Part shown: piece by piece, positions 50,530 through 61,089 of the stretch
Position numbering within the stretch: the first letter of the stretch is position 1
Layout of the letters: each line of letters opens with the position of its first letter
Assembly (NCBI GenBank): GCA_963817405.1
Contig: CAWFNW010000001.1
Coordinates: 797,895 to 861,894 of the forward strand
Direction of reading: 5' to 3'
Length of the DNA: 64,000 bases
Source of the DNA: CAWFNW01 sp963817405
GTDB lineage: Bacteria; Actinomycetota; Coriobacteriia; Anaerosomatales; Anaerosomataceae
Made by a program: the position numbers and the translations under genes
The notes under the pieces: generated by a model
The model's database searches: none
What the model was told of the DNA's origin: nothing
Seen by the model: the letters and a program-made list of their open reading frames with translations, nothing else

Positions 50530-51399
50530 CTATCGTGCCCGGATGAACCGCTCCAGCGCGTCCCGCCATGGCGGCATCGTCACGCCAAGGGCTGCGGCCT
50601 TCGAGCAGTCCAGCACCGAGTTCTTGGGACGTGCGGCCTTTGAGGAGTACGCGTCAGCTTGACGGCCACCAGTTCGCAAGGAAGATTCGCGGAACTCCAG
50701 CACCGCCTCTGCCATCTCGTAGCGGGAGCACGAGCCTGCATTCGCGAGGTGGAACAAGCCCGTCGCCTCAGCCTCGACGAGCCCGAGGATGCCGCGCGCC
50801 AGGTCCACGGTGTACGTGGGTGACCCCACCTCGTCCGTCACGACCGAGAGGCTGGGATGCGATGCCGCGAGTTCGAGGATCTTGATCGGGAAGTTCACGC
50901 CGGCCGGGCCGAAGACCCATGCGGTGCGCACGATGAGCGCGTCGGGATAGGCCTGCGCAACGGCGCGCTCCCCTGCGAGCTTCGAGCGCGCCGTAGACCG
51001 AGAGCGGGTTGGGCTCGTCGGTCTTCGACGTACGCGCCGCTCTTCGTCCCGTCGAAGACGAAGTCGGTCGAGACGTGCACGAAGCGCAGACCGGACTCGC
51101 GTGCGGCGGCGGCGAGCAGCCGCGCACCGTCCTCGTTCACGCGGTAGGCGGTCTCGGCATCGTCCTCGGCGCGCTCGACGTTGGTGTAGGCGGCGGCGTT
51201 GACGAGCACGCCCTCGCTCGCCGGCGCCGAGCGACTGCCGCGAAGCCGCGCACGACGTGCGCGACACCGCGCCGCGTCGGTGATGTCGAAGCTCGGCCTC
51301 GCCGGGCGCCTCGAAGCGCACGCCCCGCTCGCCGAGCACCCGCTGGAGCGCGGTGCCGAGCATCCCGCCGGCGCCGGCTATCAGGAAGCGCGTCCGCGC
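50530..51399 (-). CDS. rmlD: dTDP-4-dehydrorhamnose reductase RmlD, several frameshifts
   Basis: Pieces in different frames add up to a full RmlD: TRFLIAGAGGMLGTALQRVLGERG (NADP loop), VNAAAYTNVERAEDDAETAYRVNEDGARLLAAAA, FVHVSTDFVFDG, EPNPLSVYG, SKLAGERAV (YxxxK region), IVRTAWVFG and SKAAALGVTMPPWRDAL. At least four single-base breaks. The start is near 51399, just after the rmlB stop. It completes dTDP-rhamnose synthesis. Confidence 0.82.
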   Translation of the reverse strand, partial: ARTRFLIAGAGGMLGTALQRVLGERGVRFEAPGEAELRHHRRGAVSRTSCAASRQSLGAGERGRARQRRRLHQRRARRGRCRDRLPRERGRCAAARRRRTRVRSALRARLDRLRLRRDEERRVRRRPTSPTRSRSTARSKLAGERAVAQAYPDALIVRTAWVFGPAGVNFPIKILELAASHPSLSVVTDEVGSPTYTVDLARGILGLVEAEATGLFHLANAGSCSRYEMAEAVLEFRESSLRTGGRQADAYSSKAARPKNSVLDCSKAAALGVTMPPWRDALERFIRAR

Positions 51400-51405
51400 A
51401 CGCGC

Positions 51406-52427
51406 CTACCCGCGCTCCTCGTACCAGCGGCGTGCGCCAGTCGGCGAACTCCTCGGTCTGGTGCTTGATCTTGCTCCACCACCACGGGTTGTCGCGGTAC
51501 CAGCGGATGGTCTCGCGCAGGCCCGCCTCGAAGTCGACACGCGGCTCCCAGCCAAGCTCCGCGCGCGCCTTCTCGCACGAGATCGAGTAGCGGCGGTCGT
51601 GCCCGGGCCGGTCGGTCACGCGGCGCGACGGTCGTGTCCCAGTCGAGCCCGAGCTCGTCGAGGATGATCGTCGTGATCTCGCGGTTGGTGCGCTCGTTGC
51701 CGCCGCCGATGTTGTAGACCTGGCCGGGCTCGCCGTGCAGCAGCGCCGCCTCGATGCCGTCGACGTGGTCGTCGACGTGCAGCCAGTCGCGCACGTTCAG
51801 GCCGTCGCCGTAGAGCGGCAGCTGCTCGCCTTCGAGCGCGTTGGTGACGAAGAGCGGGATGAGCTTCTCCGGGTACTGGTACGGCCCGTAGGTGTTCGAG
51901 CCGCGCGTGATGAGCGCGGGCGTGCCGTAGGTGGTGTGGTACGCGAGCACCTGCAGGTCGCCGCCGGCCTTGCTCGGCCGAGTAGGGGCTCGACGGGTGC
52001 GAGCGGTCGGTCTCGCAGAACGAGCCCTCGTCGATCGACCCGTAGACCTCGTCGGTGGAGACCTGCACCATCCGGGCGATGCCGAGCTCGCGCACCACCT
52101 CGAGCAGCGTGTGCGTGCCGAGGATGTCGGTGTGCAGGAAGTCCTCGGGCGAGTCGATCGAGCGGTCGACGTGCGTCTCGGCCGCGAAGTTCACGATGGC
52201 GTCGACGCCGCCGGCGCCGTCGTGCGCACGCGCGGCTCGCGTCGCAGATGTCGCCGCGCACGAAGCGAGTAGCGCGGGTCCTCGGCGACCGGCTGCAGGT
52301 TGTCGAGGTTGCCCGCGTAGGTGAGCTTGTCGTAGACGACGATCTCCCAGTCCGGGTGCTTGGCGAGCATCCGCCGGACGAAGGCGGAGCCGATGAACCC
52401 GGCGCCGCCGCAGACGAGGAGCCTCAT
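51406..52427 (-). CDS. rmlB: dTDP-glucose 4,6-dehydratase RmlB, several frameshifts
   Basis: ATG 52427 overlaps the rmlC stop (ATGA). Fragments in successive frames give MRLLVCGGAGFIGSAFVRRML, VNFAAETHVDRSID, VQVSTDEVYGSIDEG, PALITRGSNTYGPYQYPEKLIPLF, YNIGGGNERTN and a C-terminal WWWSKIKHQTEEF, the standard enzyme of about 340 residues. About five single-base breaks occur; one is an extra C in SPYSA-SKAGGD near 51974. The stop is TAG at 51406-51408. Confidence 0.85.
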
Positions 52428-52880
52428 CCGTTCTTCACGCCCCAGTCGTAGCCGATGGACGCGTCGTCGAACGGCAGGCGGTGCTCGTCGGGCTCGTCGT
52501 AGTTGTAGAGCTCGGTCGGGATGTTCACGATCGTCGCCGGCTCGGTGCCCACCGGCGTGAAGCCGTGGTAGACGCCCGGCGGGATGATGACCATGCGCTG
52601 GCGCTGCCATCCGATGACGAACTCGTTCGTCTCGCCCTTGGTGGGCGAGCCCTCGCGCGCGTCGTGGAGCACGACCTTCGCCATGCCGCCGACGCAGACG
52701 AAGTGGTCGGTCTGCTTCGTGTGGTAGTGCCACGCCTTCACCACGCCCGGGATAGACCATCGTGACGTACGCCTGGCCGAACCGCTGGAAGTCAGGGTCG
52801 TCGCTCCGCAACATCTCCATCAGGAGCCCGCGCTCGTCGGGGATGACCTTCAGGTCCTTGACCTTCACACCGTCGATCAT
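52424..52880 (-). CDS. rmlC: dTDP-4-dehydrorhamnose 3,5-epimerase-type cupin, one frameshift
   Basis: MIDGVKVKDLKVIPDERGLLMEML begins the protein; after VTMVYPG one G too many in a GGG run (about 52751) shifts the frame, and the continuation is VVKAWHYHTKQTDHFVCVGG, then RMVIIPPGVYHGFTPVG and PTELYNYDEPDEHRLPFDD. About 152 residues, the short RmlC-like class. The ATG overlaps the rmlA stop (ATGA). Confidence 0.85.
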
Positions 52881-53752
52881 CTCGACTCCTCGCAGACGGC
52901 GCGGACATACCGGTAGTAGTTGGACGTCGCGCCCTCGAGGGCGCGCTCCAGCCCATCGTCGTCGATGAAGCCCATGCGGTAGGCGACTTCCTCGAGGCAG
53001 GCGATCTTCAGGCCCTGCCGCTTCTCGATGGTCTGCACGAAGGCGCTCGCCTCCATGAGCGAGTCGGGAGTGCCCGTGTCGAGCCATGCCATGCCTCGGC
53101 TCATCAGCCGCACGCGGAGTGAGCCCTCCTGCAGGTACAGGTTGTTGAGCGTCGTGATCTCGAGTTCGCCGCGTTCTGACGGCGTGATCTGCTTCGCCAT
53201 CTCGCACACGCGTCCGTCGTAGAAGTAGAGACCCGTGACGGCCAGGTTCGACCGAGGGTTCTTCGGCTTCTCCTCGATGGAGAGTGCCGTTCCCGACTCA
53301 TCGACCTCGACCACGCCGTAGCGCTCCGGATCGAGCACCTGGTAGCCGAAGACAACAGCGCCGCCTGCAGAGGCCTCCTCTCGTGCGCCTCGGAGCATCC
53401 CGGCGAGGCCAGTGCCGAAGAAGATGTTGTCACCCAGAACCAGGCACGCAGGGCCGCCGTCGAGGAAGTCCTCGCCGATGAGGAACGCCTGCGCGAGACC
53501 GCCGGGCGTGGGCTGGACCGCGTACGCGATGTCGATGCCCCACTGCCTGCCGTCGCCGAGCAGCCGCTCGAACGCCGGCCGATCGACCGGGGTGGTGATG
53601 ACGAGAATCTCGCGGATGCCCGCGAGCATCAGGACCGACAGCGGGTAGTACACCATCGGCTTGTCGTAGACGGGCAGCAGCTGCTTGGACGTGGCTACCG
53701 TGACGGGGTGAAGCCGGGTGCCCGCTCCACCGGCGAGGATGATCCCCTTCAT
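52877..53752 (-). CDS. rmlA: Glucose-1-phosphate thymidylyltransferase RmlA
   Basis: 291 residues, intact. MKGIILAGGAGTRLHPVT is the nucleotide loop; DKPMVYYPLS, CLVLGDNIFFG, EEKPKNPRSN and MAWLDTGTPDSLMEA are RmlA hallmarks. It makes dTDP-glucose, the first step of the rhamnose pathway. ATG 53752 follows GGAGG and lies at the 3' end of the acetyltransferase gene. Confidence 0.95.
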   Translation of the reverse strand: MKGIILAGGAGTRLHPVTVATSKQLLPVYDKPMVYYPLSVLMLAGIREILVITTPVDRPAFERLLGDGRQWGIDIAYAVQPTPGGLAQAFLIGEDFLDGGPACLVLGDNIFFGTGLAGMLRGAREEASAGGAVVFGYQVLDPERYGVVEVDESGTALSIEEKPKNPRSNLAVTGLYFYDGRVCEMAKQITPSERGELEITTLNNLYLQEGSLRVRLMSRGMAWLDTGTPDSLMEASAFVQTIEKRQGLKIACLEEVAYRMGFIDDDGLERALEGATSNYYRYVRAVCEESR

Positions 53753-54434
53753 CAGGCCTCCAGAGAATCCAGACGTACGGAGCCCATCCGTAGGGTCGCT
53801 CGTAGAACCCGGCGGAGCACTCAAGGTCAGCGACGGCCTTCACGACGCGCGCGGGATTCCCCACGACGACCATCCCGTCCGGCACGTCGTCGACGACGAC
53901 CGAACCCGCGCCCACCAGCGCGCCCTCGCCGATGACGACGCCGGGCAGAATCGTCGAGTTCGCCCCGATTCGCGCCAGCCGTCGCACGGTCGCCCCGCCC
54001 TTGCACTCGGTGTAGCGCGGACACCCCATCGGATGGGGGTCGTCGGTGAAGACCACGTTCGGACCGATGAAGACGTCGTCCTCGACCGTGACCATCTCAA
54101 GGAAGCATCCCGAGTGGATGCGCACGCGGTTGCCGATGCGGTTGCCGAACTCGAGGACGGCGTTCGTGCCGATTGACACGTCGTCGCCGACCACATTGTC
54201 CTCGCGGACCGACGCTCCCTGTCCCGTCTGCAGGCGATCGCCGAACACGCTGCCCGCGTAGAGCGTCGTGAACGGCCGGATGACCGCGTCGCGACCGATG
54301 ACCAGCTCCAGCTCACCGGGCTTCGCGCCGCGCGGTGGCTTCCCAAGGATGCACGGAGCCTGAAGCTCGCATCCCGGGCCGAGACGCACCCCAGCAGCAA
54401 CCTGCACGCCCTCAGGATGCGCGTCTCCCGACAC
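53752..54434 (-). CDS. Left-handed beta-helix acetyltransferase (WbpD/WlbB-like)
   Basis: Hexapeptide repeats run through most of the protein (VIRPFTTLYAGSVFGDRL, NRIGNRVRIHSGCFLEM, IGANSTILPGVVIGEGALVGAGSVV), ending VVVGNPARVVKAV and ECSAGFYERPYGWAPYVW. This fits N-acetyltransferases acting on UDP-3-amino sugars. The open frame runs past 53752 into rmlA; the natural stop is probably the TGA at 53752-53754, in another frame, overlapping rmlA as TGATG, which implies a small shift near the end. GTG start at 54434. Confidence 0.82.
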
Positions 54435-55453
54435 TACGCGTCGGCCTCCCCGATGCGCTGCTCGCAGCCGCCTCCGTCGAGCGACCGTTGCGCTGCTTCC
54501 AGAACCGCCACAACCCCGCAGCCGGCCCGGGCGTCCGTGATTGGGGCGGCTCCGGACTGAATCGAGTCGATGAAGTGCTGTGCTTCCACCCTCAGCGGCT
54601 CAGCCGTGTCGAGCTTCGGCGAGAGGATGTCGCCCGTGCGATATGAGAGATGGAACTCGCCGAAGGTCGTGGGTTCCTCGAAGTCCACGCCGTGGTCGTA
54701 GACCTTCACCTTCTCCACGCTCTCCGTGTCGTCGTACATCAGCATCTTCTTGCTGCCGACGACCATCGTCCGGCGGAGTTTGACCGGAGAGAGCCACGAC
54801 ACCTGCAGCTCAACGACGATGCCGCTCGCGTAGCGCAGGTTCAGGAACGCGACGTCCGGGATGCCGTTGTTGATGCAGCTCCGTCCCATGGCCTGCACCG
54901 TGATTGGCGTCTCGCCCAGCCAGTACTCGAGGATGGAGAGATCGTGCGGCGCCAGGTCCCAGACGACGCTCACGTCCCTCTGGTGCAGACCCAGGTTGAC
55001 ACGCGATGAGGTGACGAAGTACACGTCGCCAAGTTCGCCGGCGTCGATGAGGCGCTTCACCGCGCGGACGGGCGGGCTGAACACGAACGTGTGCCCGATC
55101 ATCAGCGTGAGCCCCCGCTCGGAGGCTGCCGTGCGCATCTCATTGCACTCGGCCACGGTCGTCGCCATCGGCTTCTCGACGAAGACATGCTTACCCGAGC
55201 GGAGTGCCTGCATCGTGAGCGCATGGTGCGTGGATATCGGCGTGGCGATGACGACGGCGTCGACATCCGGGTCGCTCAGGAGGGCGTCCAGATTGTCGGT
55301 GGGGTTGATCACCGGGTAGCGACTCTTCGCGAGCTCGAGGCGGTCGGCGCGCGTGTCGCAGACCCACTTCACGTCTGCGCCTGGCAACTCCATGTAGTTG
55401 CGCAGCAGGTTCGGTCCCCAGTAGCCGTAGCCGATCAACCCGACCGTCGTCAT
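54434..55453 (-). CDS. Gfo/Idh/MocA-family oxidoreductase (sugar 3-dehydrogenase type)
   Basis: 339 residues. TTVGLIGYGYWGPNLLRNY binds NAD; VIATPISTHHALTMQAL, HVFVEKPMATT (catalytic EKP Lys) and SVVWDLAPHDLSILEYWLG follow. With the adjacent acetyltransferase and DegT aminotransferase it resembles the WbpB/WbpD/WbpE (WlbA/B/C) set that makes UDP-2,3-diacetamido-uronic acids. The stop shares one base with the next start (TAGTG). Confidence 0.9.
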   Translation of the reverse strand: MTTVGLIGYGYWGPNLLRNYMELPGADVKWVCDTRADRLELAKSRYPVINPTDNLDALLSDPDVDAVVIATPISTHHALTMQALRSGKHVFVEKPMATTVAECNEMRTAASERGLTLMIGHTFVFSPPVRAVKRLIDAGELGDVYFVTSSRVNLGLHQRDVSVVWDLAPHDLSILEYWLGETPITVQAMGRSCINNGIPDVAFLNLRYASGIVVELQVSWLSPVKLRRTMVVGSKKMLMYDDTESVEKVKVYDHGVDFEEPTTFGEFHLSYRTGDILSPKLDTAEPLRVEAQHFIDSIQSGAAPITDARAGCGVVAVLEAAQRSLDGGGCEQRIGEADA

Positions 55454-55561
55454 GCGCGTCCCCCTTCAGTCCTGATCAGTGCGACCGGCATCGATTGCCG
55501 CTGCGACCAGCGTATCACCATCCGGACCGACCGCGCTCGACAGGCGGCGAGACGCGCCGCT

Positions 55562-56663
55562 CTAGCTCACGGCGAGGCGCAGCTGCTCGACGACCTGCTG
55601 AATCTGCTGCTCCGAGAGATACGGGTGCATCGGGAGCGACAGGATGCGCTCGGCAAGGCGCTCGGCCACCGGGAAGTCGCCTCGCGCGTAGCCGAGCGAG
55701 GCGTACGCGGGCGTCAGGTGCAGCGGCACCGGATAGTGGATGCCACACTCGATGCCCGCGGCGACCAGCGAGTCACGCACCGCATCGCGGTTCTCGAGCT
55801 CGATCGACGTAGAGGTGGAAGACGTGCTCGACGTCCGGACGCGTGGGAATCCGGGTGACGCCCGGGAGGTCCGCGATCGCCGCATCGTAGAGGGCGGCGG
55901 CACGCTGGCGGGCGGCGTTCCAGTCGGCAAGATGCGGCAGCTTCACATTGAGGAACGCGGCCTGCAGGTTGTGCAGCCGATCGCAGTAGCCCACGGCAGC
56001 ATGCGTGTACTTGTCCGACTGACCGTGGTTCCGGAGGAGGGCCACGCGCTCGGCGATTGCGGCATCGTTGGTGGTGACCGCGCCGCCGTCCCCAAGCGCG
56101 CCGAGGTTCTTGCCCGGGTAGAAGCTGAAGGCAGCAGCCGCGCCCATCGATCCGCAGAGCCGCCCCTTGTAGCGCGCACCGTGCGCCTGACAGGCGTCCT
56201 CGATCACGGGGATGCCGCGCTCGTCGGCGAAGCTCAGGATCTCGTCCATTCGAGCAGGCTGACCGAACAGGTGCACCGGCACGATCGCCTTCGTCCTGTC
56301 CGTCACGGCGGCGGCCAGCGCCGCCGGGTCCATGGTGGCGTCGTCCAGGACATCCACGAAGACGGGACGAGCACCGATGTGACTGACCGCCTCTGCGGTC
56401 GCGATGAAGGTGTTCGCCGGGACGATGACCTCGTCACCAGGACCGACGCCAACAGCGAGATAGGCCAGCTTGAGCGCGTCGGTTCCCGAGCTGACGCCGA
56501 TCGCGTGTGTGCAGCCGCAGAAGCTCGCGAATGCCGCCTCGAACTCCTTCACCTCGGGCCCGAGCGTGTAGGCGGCGCGCTCGACGACACTCCGGAAGGC
56601 GGCCTCGTACTGGTCGAGAAGCTCGGCCCCCTGGGCCTTGAGATCAACGAACGGAACCGTCAC
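55562..56663 (-). CDS. DegT/DnrJ/EryC1-family PLP aminotransferase (WbpE-like), one frameshift
   Basis: VPFVDLKAQGAELLDQYEAAF opens a typical sugar aminotransferase: GVSSGTDALKLAYLAVGVGPGDEVIVPANTFIATAEA, EDACQAHGARYKG and FSFYPGKNLGALGDGGA (PLP Lys). At about 55806 the frame breaks; the continuation IELENRDAVRDSLVAAGIECGIHYPVPLHLTPAY ends at 55562. GTG 56663 is the chosen start; an ATG 12 codons earlier is possible. Confidence 0.87.
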
Positions 56664-56771
56664 GGGCTCGATCCTCTCAGCTTGATTCGATCGTGGCATT
56701 CGCACGCACGTATGGCACGACTTCGACCGGCGCGAGTCCGCACCTGCCGTCAAGCCGTGTGAGAATGCCAG

Positions 56772-58344
56772 CTAGCACGCGCCGCGCGCGCGCAGAACAG
56801 CGGGCACCGTCCGCATCAGGAGCGAGGTGTCCAAGCCCATCGACCAGTTGTCGATGTAGAAGACGTCGAGGCGCACCATGTCGTGGAACGTCAGCTCGGC
56901 CCTGCCGGACACTTGCCAGAGCCCCGTCATCCCCGGAGGCACCTCCAGCCGGCGCCAGTCCTGCTCGGTGTAGCTCGCGGTCTCGAACGGGAGCGGCGGC
57001 CGCGGCCCGACGAGACTCATCTCCCCGCGAAGCACGTTGATGAGCTGCGGGAACTCGTCAAGCGAGAGCTTGCGCATCCAGCGCCCGATCGAGGTGATCC
57101 GCGGATCGTTGTGGATCTTGCACCCGTAGTCGCTGACTCGCCGGTAGGTGGGCGAGCCATCGTCTCCGTTCGCATTCTGCAACTCAGCGAGGCGGCTCTC
57201 TGCGTCAGCCACCATCGACCGGAACTTGTACATGAAGAAGGGGGCGCCGTTGCGGCCGACGCGCTCCTGCCTGTAGAACACGGGGCCCTTGCTCGTGGCC
57301 TTGATGAGGAGAGCGAGCACAGCCCACAGCGGCATCCCGAGGGTGACGATCAGCCCTGCGATCAACAGGTCGAACGCGCGCTTCCTGCGGAGCTTGGCGG
57401 GCGACATCGATATGCCCCGAAGCGAGATCAAGGGCAGACCGCCGATTTCCTGCATCAGCACGCGGCTGCTCAGCACCTCGGACAGTGCAGAGGAGATGTG
57501 CACGCTGACAGGCAGGTCGCGCAGCTCCTTGATCATGCGCTGCATCACGTCGTAGTCGAACGCGGAGGCGACGATGATGACCGTGTCGATTCCGTGCTTG
57601 GTCACGATGTTGACGAGATCGCGCGCGGTGCCAAGCGTCGGGACAACCGGGGCGCAGTAGTCGAAGGACAGCGTGTCCTTGAGCGAACTCCTGAGGCACC
57701 CGACGGCAGACAAGCCGGAATCGGTCTTGGCCTGCAGCAGCCGGGCAACCTCGGCTGCTTCCATGTTCGATCCGACGATGAGCGTCGGTCGCTGGAGCCA
57801 CCAGCCCTGTCGCAGTAGCCGAGATCCCGCAAACCGCAGGAGTGCTCGCCCGGTGGCTATCAGCATCAGGCTCAGTACTCCGGCCAGAATCACCCACTCA
57901 CGCGACGGACTCGGCAAGTCCAAGGAGGAGCAGAGCCAGAAGAGTCGCCATGAGGCCGACGACCACGGATTGCGTGATCCGAGCGTGCTCTCCCGAGCCC
58001 CAACCGATGCTCTCGATCGCGTAGAGACGCCGCCAGTGCATGAGGGCGATGGTGATGAGAATCAGCGCGGCGACGCGAGCAGCGACCGGCGAATCGAGGC
58101 CTACTCGGGCCGGCTCGACCGTGGCGGAATCGACGTATGGCGACGCGAACGTCGCGAGACGCGTCGCCGCGAGGAGGGCAACAACGTCCGCGGCCAACAA
58201 CGCCGACGCGACACGGCGCTGACGAACCGCCCGCGGCGCATAGGCACGCGGTTGGACGAGGTCACCATCGGGTCGTACCGCCCGAACCTCTGTGAGAACC
58301 GCTCTTGGCTGGTTCTCCTGACCTGCGGCGCGCCCCAGGCTCAT
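56772..58344 (-). CDS. Polyprenyl glycosylphosphotransferase (WbaP/WcaJ type), one frameshift
   Basis: The N-terminal part (58344 to about 57900) has several membrane helices (RVASALLAADVVALLAATRLA; VAALILITIALMHW; VVVGLMATLLALLLLGLA). One base out of place near 57910 separates it from the rest, which continues DLPSPSREWVILAGVLSL, a Rossmann-like domain, and the C-terminal transferase: KRAFDLLIAGLIV, PVFYRQERVGRNGAPFFMYKFRSM, LDEFPQLINVLRGEMSLVGPRPPL. About 520 residues. It should start glycan assembly on undecaprenyl phosphate. Confidence 0.87.
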
Positions 58345-58894
58345 CGCTGCACACCCCCTCGTTACCCTCGCCGTTCAATTCGCACAGCACGACACCGGCC
58401 TGCTCCTGGATACAACAAGGCCGACCCTCTCGGTGGGTCGGTCGACTGGTTGGCTCTACGCCAGACATGCGGCTACGGTTGACCCCCAGCATTTCGCAGA
58501 CCTCCACGAAACGCACTCCACGCTCTAGCGGTGCCCCTGCCGCGTCTTCAACTCCAAGAACTGGATACCCCGGCGCCCGCCTCTCGAATCACGGAAAGGT
58601 GACAAGCATCACGATACGCAGGCGGACGCATCGCGACAACTCGGGGGCCGTGCGCAGGATCACCGCTTGGGGACGGACGGTCGTCTCTTCCGTACCGAAC
58701 GGTCGATGCGCGTTCGAGACCTCAGGAGTTCATACGTTGGTACGAGACTGCCTCCTCCTGCCAGAGCATGCGCGGCGGCTCCTGCAGGAACGCGTTGTGC
58801 GGCGTGGCAGACCCGTTCCCCTTCGAGTACCCTTGTCGTGGGCAGCGTGGCCGACACACGAGACCAACGCACCCAGGGAGGACGCTGAGGTCCG
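58345..58894. other. 550-base divergent intergenic region
   Basis: No gene is supported here. It separates the leftward polysaccharide operon from the rightward ATP-grasp gene and must hold both promoters, but no convincing hexamer pair was found. An inverted repeat CCGACCC-N7-GGGTCGG lies at 58421-58441. Base composition is less GC-rich than the flanking genes. Confidence 0.6.
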
Positions 58895-60076
58895 ATGACG
58901 CTGGTCGCGCAGAAGTGGAGGATGCCGCCGGCTCTCGTGCTTGGGTCGCATAGCCCGGGACTGGGAGTGATTCGAGCACTTGCGGAAACGGGCATTCCCG
59001 GTCATCGCCGTCTATCACGACGACAAGGACCACGGATACGTCTCGCGGTACGTGCAGGAGCGCCTTCGCGTTCCTCACCCGGAGCACTCCGAAGACGAGT
59101 TCATAGGGCTGTTGTTGGACTCTGCGGCTCGCTACGAAGGCGCTCTCCTGATGCCCACGTCTGACGCGACGCTCGCAGCGGTTTCCCGCCACAAGAGCGT
59201 GCTGGAGCGCCACTACGTCGTGGCGTGCACGGACTGGGAGATCACCAGGCTGTACCTTGAGAAGAAGTACACGTACGAACTGGCAGAGAAGGCCGGTGTT
59301 CCAGCTCCTAAGACGACCGTCCCGAATTCCATCGAGGATGTCGAACGATATGCTGAGACGGTGCTGTACCCGTGCCTCGTGAAGCCCTGCCAGGGCCATC
59401 AGTACTTCGAGGTCTTCCGTACGAAGATGGTCAAGGCGGAGAACCTCGACCAGATGGTTGACGCGTACCGGGAGGCAACCGACGCGGGCTTCGAGGTCAT
59501 GCTGCAGGAGTTCATCCCTGGTGCGGCAGGAACGAACTACAACTCGTACTGGTGGGACGGCGAGCCCTTGGTCGAGTTCACGGCCGAGAAGATACGAAGC
59601 GCTCCGCGAGAGACGGGATCTCCCTGCGTGGTCCTGAGCGAACACGTTCCCGAGGTCATCGAACCGGGCCGCAAGATCCTCAAGGCAATGGGCTTCTATG
59701 GCTATGCCTGCACCGAGTTCAAGAGAGACCCGCGCGACGGTGTCTCCAAGCTCATGGAAGTCAATGGCCGCCACAACTTGTCCGGGCGCCTAGCCGTCCG
59801 TTGCGGCATCAACTTCCCGCTGATCCAGTACGAACACCTGATCCGCGGCGAGTCTGCCCGCAGGCTCATGACTATCAGACGGACATCTACTGGATGGACA
59901 TCTTGAGGGACATCAGCTGCAGCCGTCAGTACTTCACGCAGGAGCGGTACTCCGTGAGGCAGTATCTGAGGCCGTACCTCAGCCCGCACGTGTTCGCGAT
60001 TCTCGATTGGAGAGACCCCAAGCCGTTCGGCAAGAGGTGCATCAGCTTGGCGAAGATGGCTCTGCGGCAATCCTAG
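58895..60076 (+). CDS. ATP-grasp enzyme, carbamoyl-phosphate-synthase-like, two frameshifts
   Basis: MTLVAQKWRMPPALVLGSHSPGLGVIRALAETG is followed, after a shift near 58990, by FPVIAVYHDDKDHGYVSRYV, LEKKYTYELAEKAGVPAPKT, VLYPCLVKPCQGHQYFEVF (ATP-binding Lys), EVMLQEFIPGAAGTNYNSYWW and FKRDPRDGVSKLMEVNGRHNLSGRL (Mg ligands). After a second shift near 59870 the protein continues YQTDIYWMDILRDISCSRQYF to 60076. About 393 residues. Such stand-alone ATP-grasps in glycan clusters attach amino acids or similar groups; the substrate is unknown. Confidence 0.83.
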
Positions 60077-60904
60077 TCATCGCGGCGGCGCGCGCTATTC
60101 GCGTTCTGCGAATCAGAGCACGACTTTCCGCGGCTTGCGGGTTTCGTGCGCTGCTCGAGCCCTTCTTGAAACACAGGACGGGTTCGGCCGCCCACCGCGG
60201 AGAGAACAGCGTGTAGAGCGTCTTCATCGAGTACCTGAACGCAAGCGCCTTGATTCTCGATCTCTCGTACAGGGCTCGGTAGTGGGTGCTGCCCTGCGGG
60301 ACACTGAGGTAGACGGCCACGGGGTTGAAGCCGAACGAGCTGACGTACTCCAGCAGCGTCCGATACGTGAAGTAGCGTACGTGCGCGTAGAACTCATAGC
60401 GATCGGCCGGGGATAGCGGGTCGTGGAAGGTCCTGCCCGAGAGCAGGAACGGTAGCAGGTAGTTGACGCCTGAGTAGTTGGGCGCCGACACGTAGAAGTA
60501 GCCGTCGTCGGCCAGGATGCGGTGAATCTCCTCGACGAAGTGATCGACGTTGATCATGTGCTCTATGGTCGCCAGAGCGACAACAGCGTCGAAACTGCCA
60601 TCCTCAAGAGGAAACGGCTCCGCTCGTCGTCCAGGTCGAACGAGACGGTGTTCAGCCCCATCTTCTCGAGTACCTTGATGGCCGTGGGACTGGCGTCGTT
60701 GCAGACCAGTTCGGCCGGGTAGTCCTCTTGGATCCTCTGGGCGGCGCAACCCACTCCCGCTGCCACATCGAGTATCCGCTTGTGCTGTCTGTCCTCAAAC
60801 AGCGCCGGGAAGATGCGGTGCCGTTCGTGGAAGCTCGGGTAGTCATCGACTACCTCGATACCGCGCAACCGTTCTTCCTCAAGTGCGACCGAGTCTCTCC
60901 TCAC
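60042..60904 (-). CDS. SAM-dependent methyltransferase, one frameshift
   Basis: Start region MRRDSVALEEERLRGIEVVDDYPSFHERHRIFPALFED, then KRILDVAAGVGCAAQRI (SAM loop). A break near 60615 joins to PFPLEDGSFDAVVALATIEHMINVDHFVEEIHRILADDGYFYVSAPNY, a class I methyltransferase core. About 287 residues. It overlaps the ATP-grasp gene tail by 35 bases in convergent orientation. A TATAAT lies 52 bases upstream. Confidence 0.82.
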
Positions 60905-60955
60905 TGGCTTCCCCCCTGCTGCTCGCCGGTCGCCCGCATGCGCGATTCCTGCGAC

Positions 60956-60961
60956 ATTATA
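60956..60961 (-). promoter_or_regulatory. TATAAT -10 element for the leftward methyltransferase gene
   Basis: A perfect TATAAT on the minus strand, 52 bases before the ATG at 60904. No good -35 was found at 16-18 bases. Confidence 0.4.
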
Positions 60962-61089
60962 TGGCGCTGGCCAACCCGCTGCCTGGAGCCCGGGGTTCGG
61001 ATGTCTCGGATCAGGTCAGATGCTATTGTGATTCGTGAGATGGGAGTCCGGTCCGCAGTACGCGTCACGCTGGCCATCGAGGAGACTAC

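Noticed and set aside
58345..58894. A hidden gene or tRNA in the 550-base gap
   Set aside because: No frame has family-like sequence or a ribosome site, and no cloverleaf with a TTCGA-type arm was seen.
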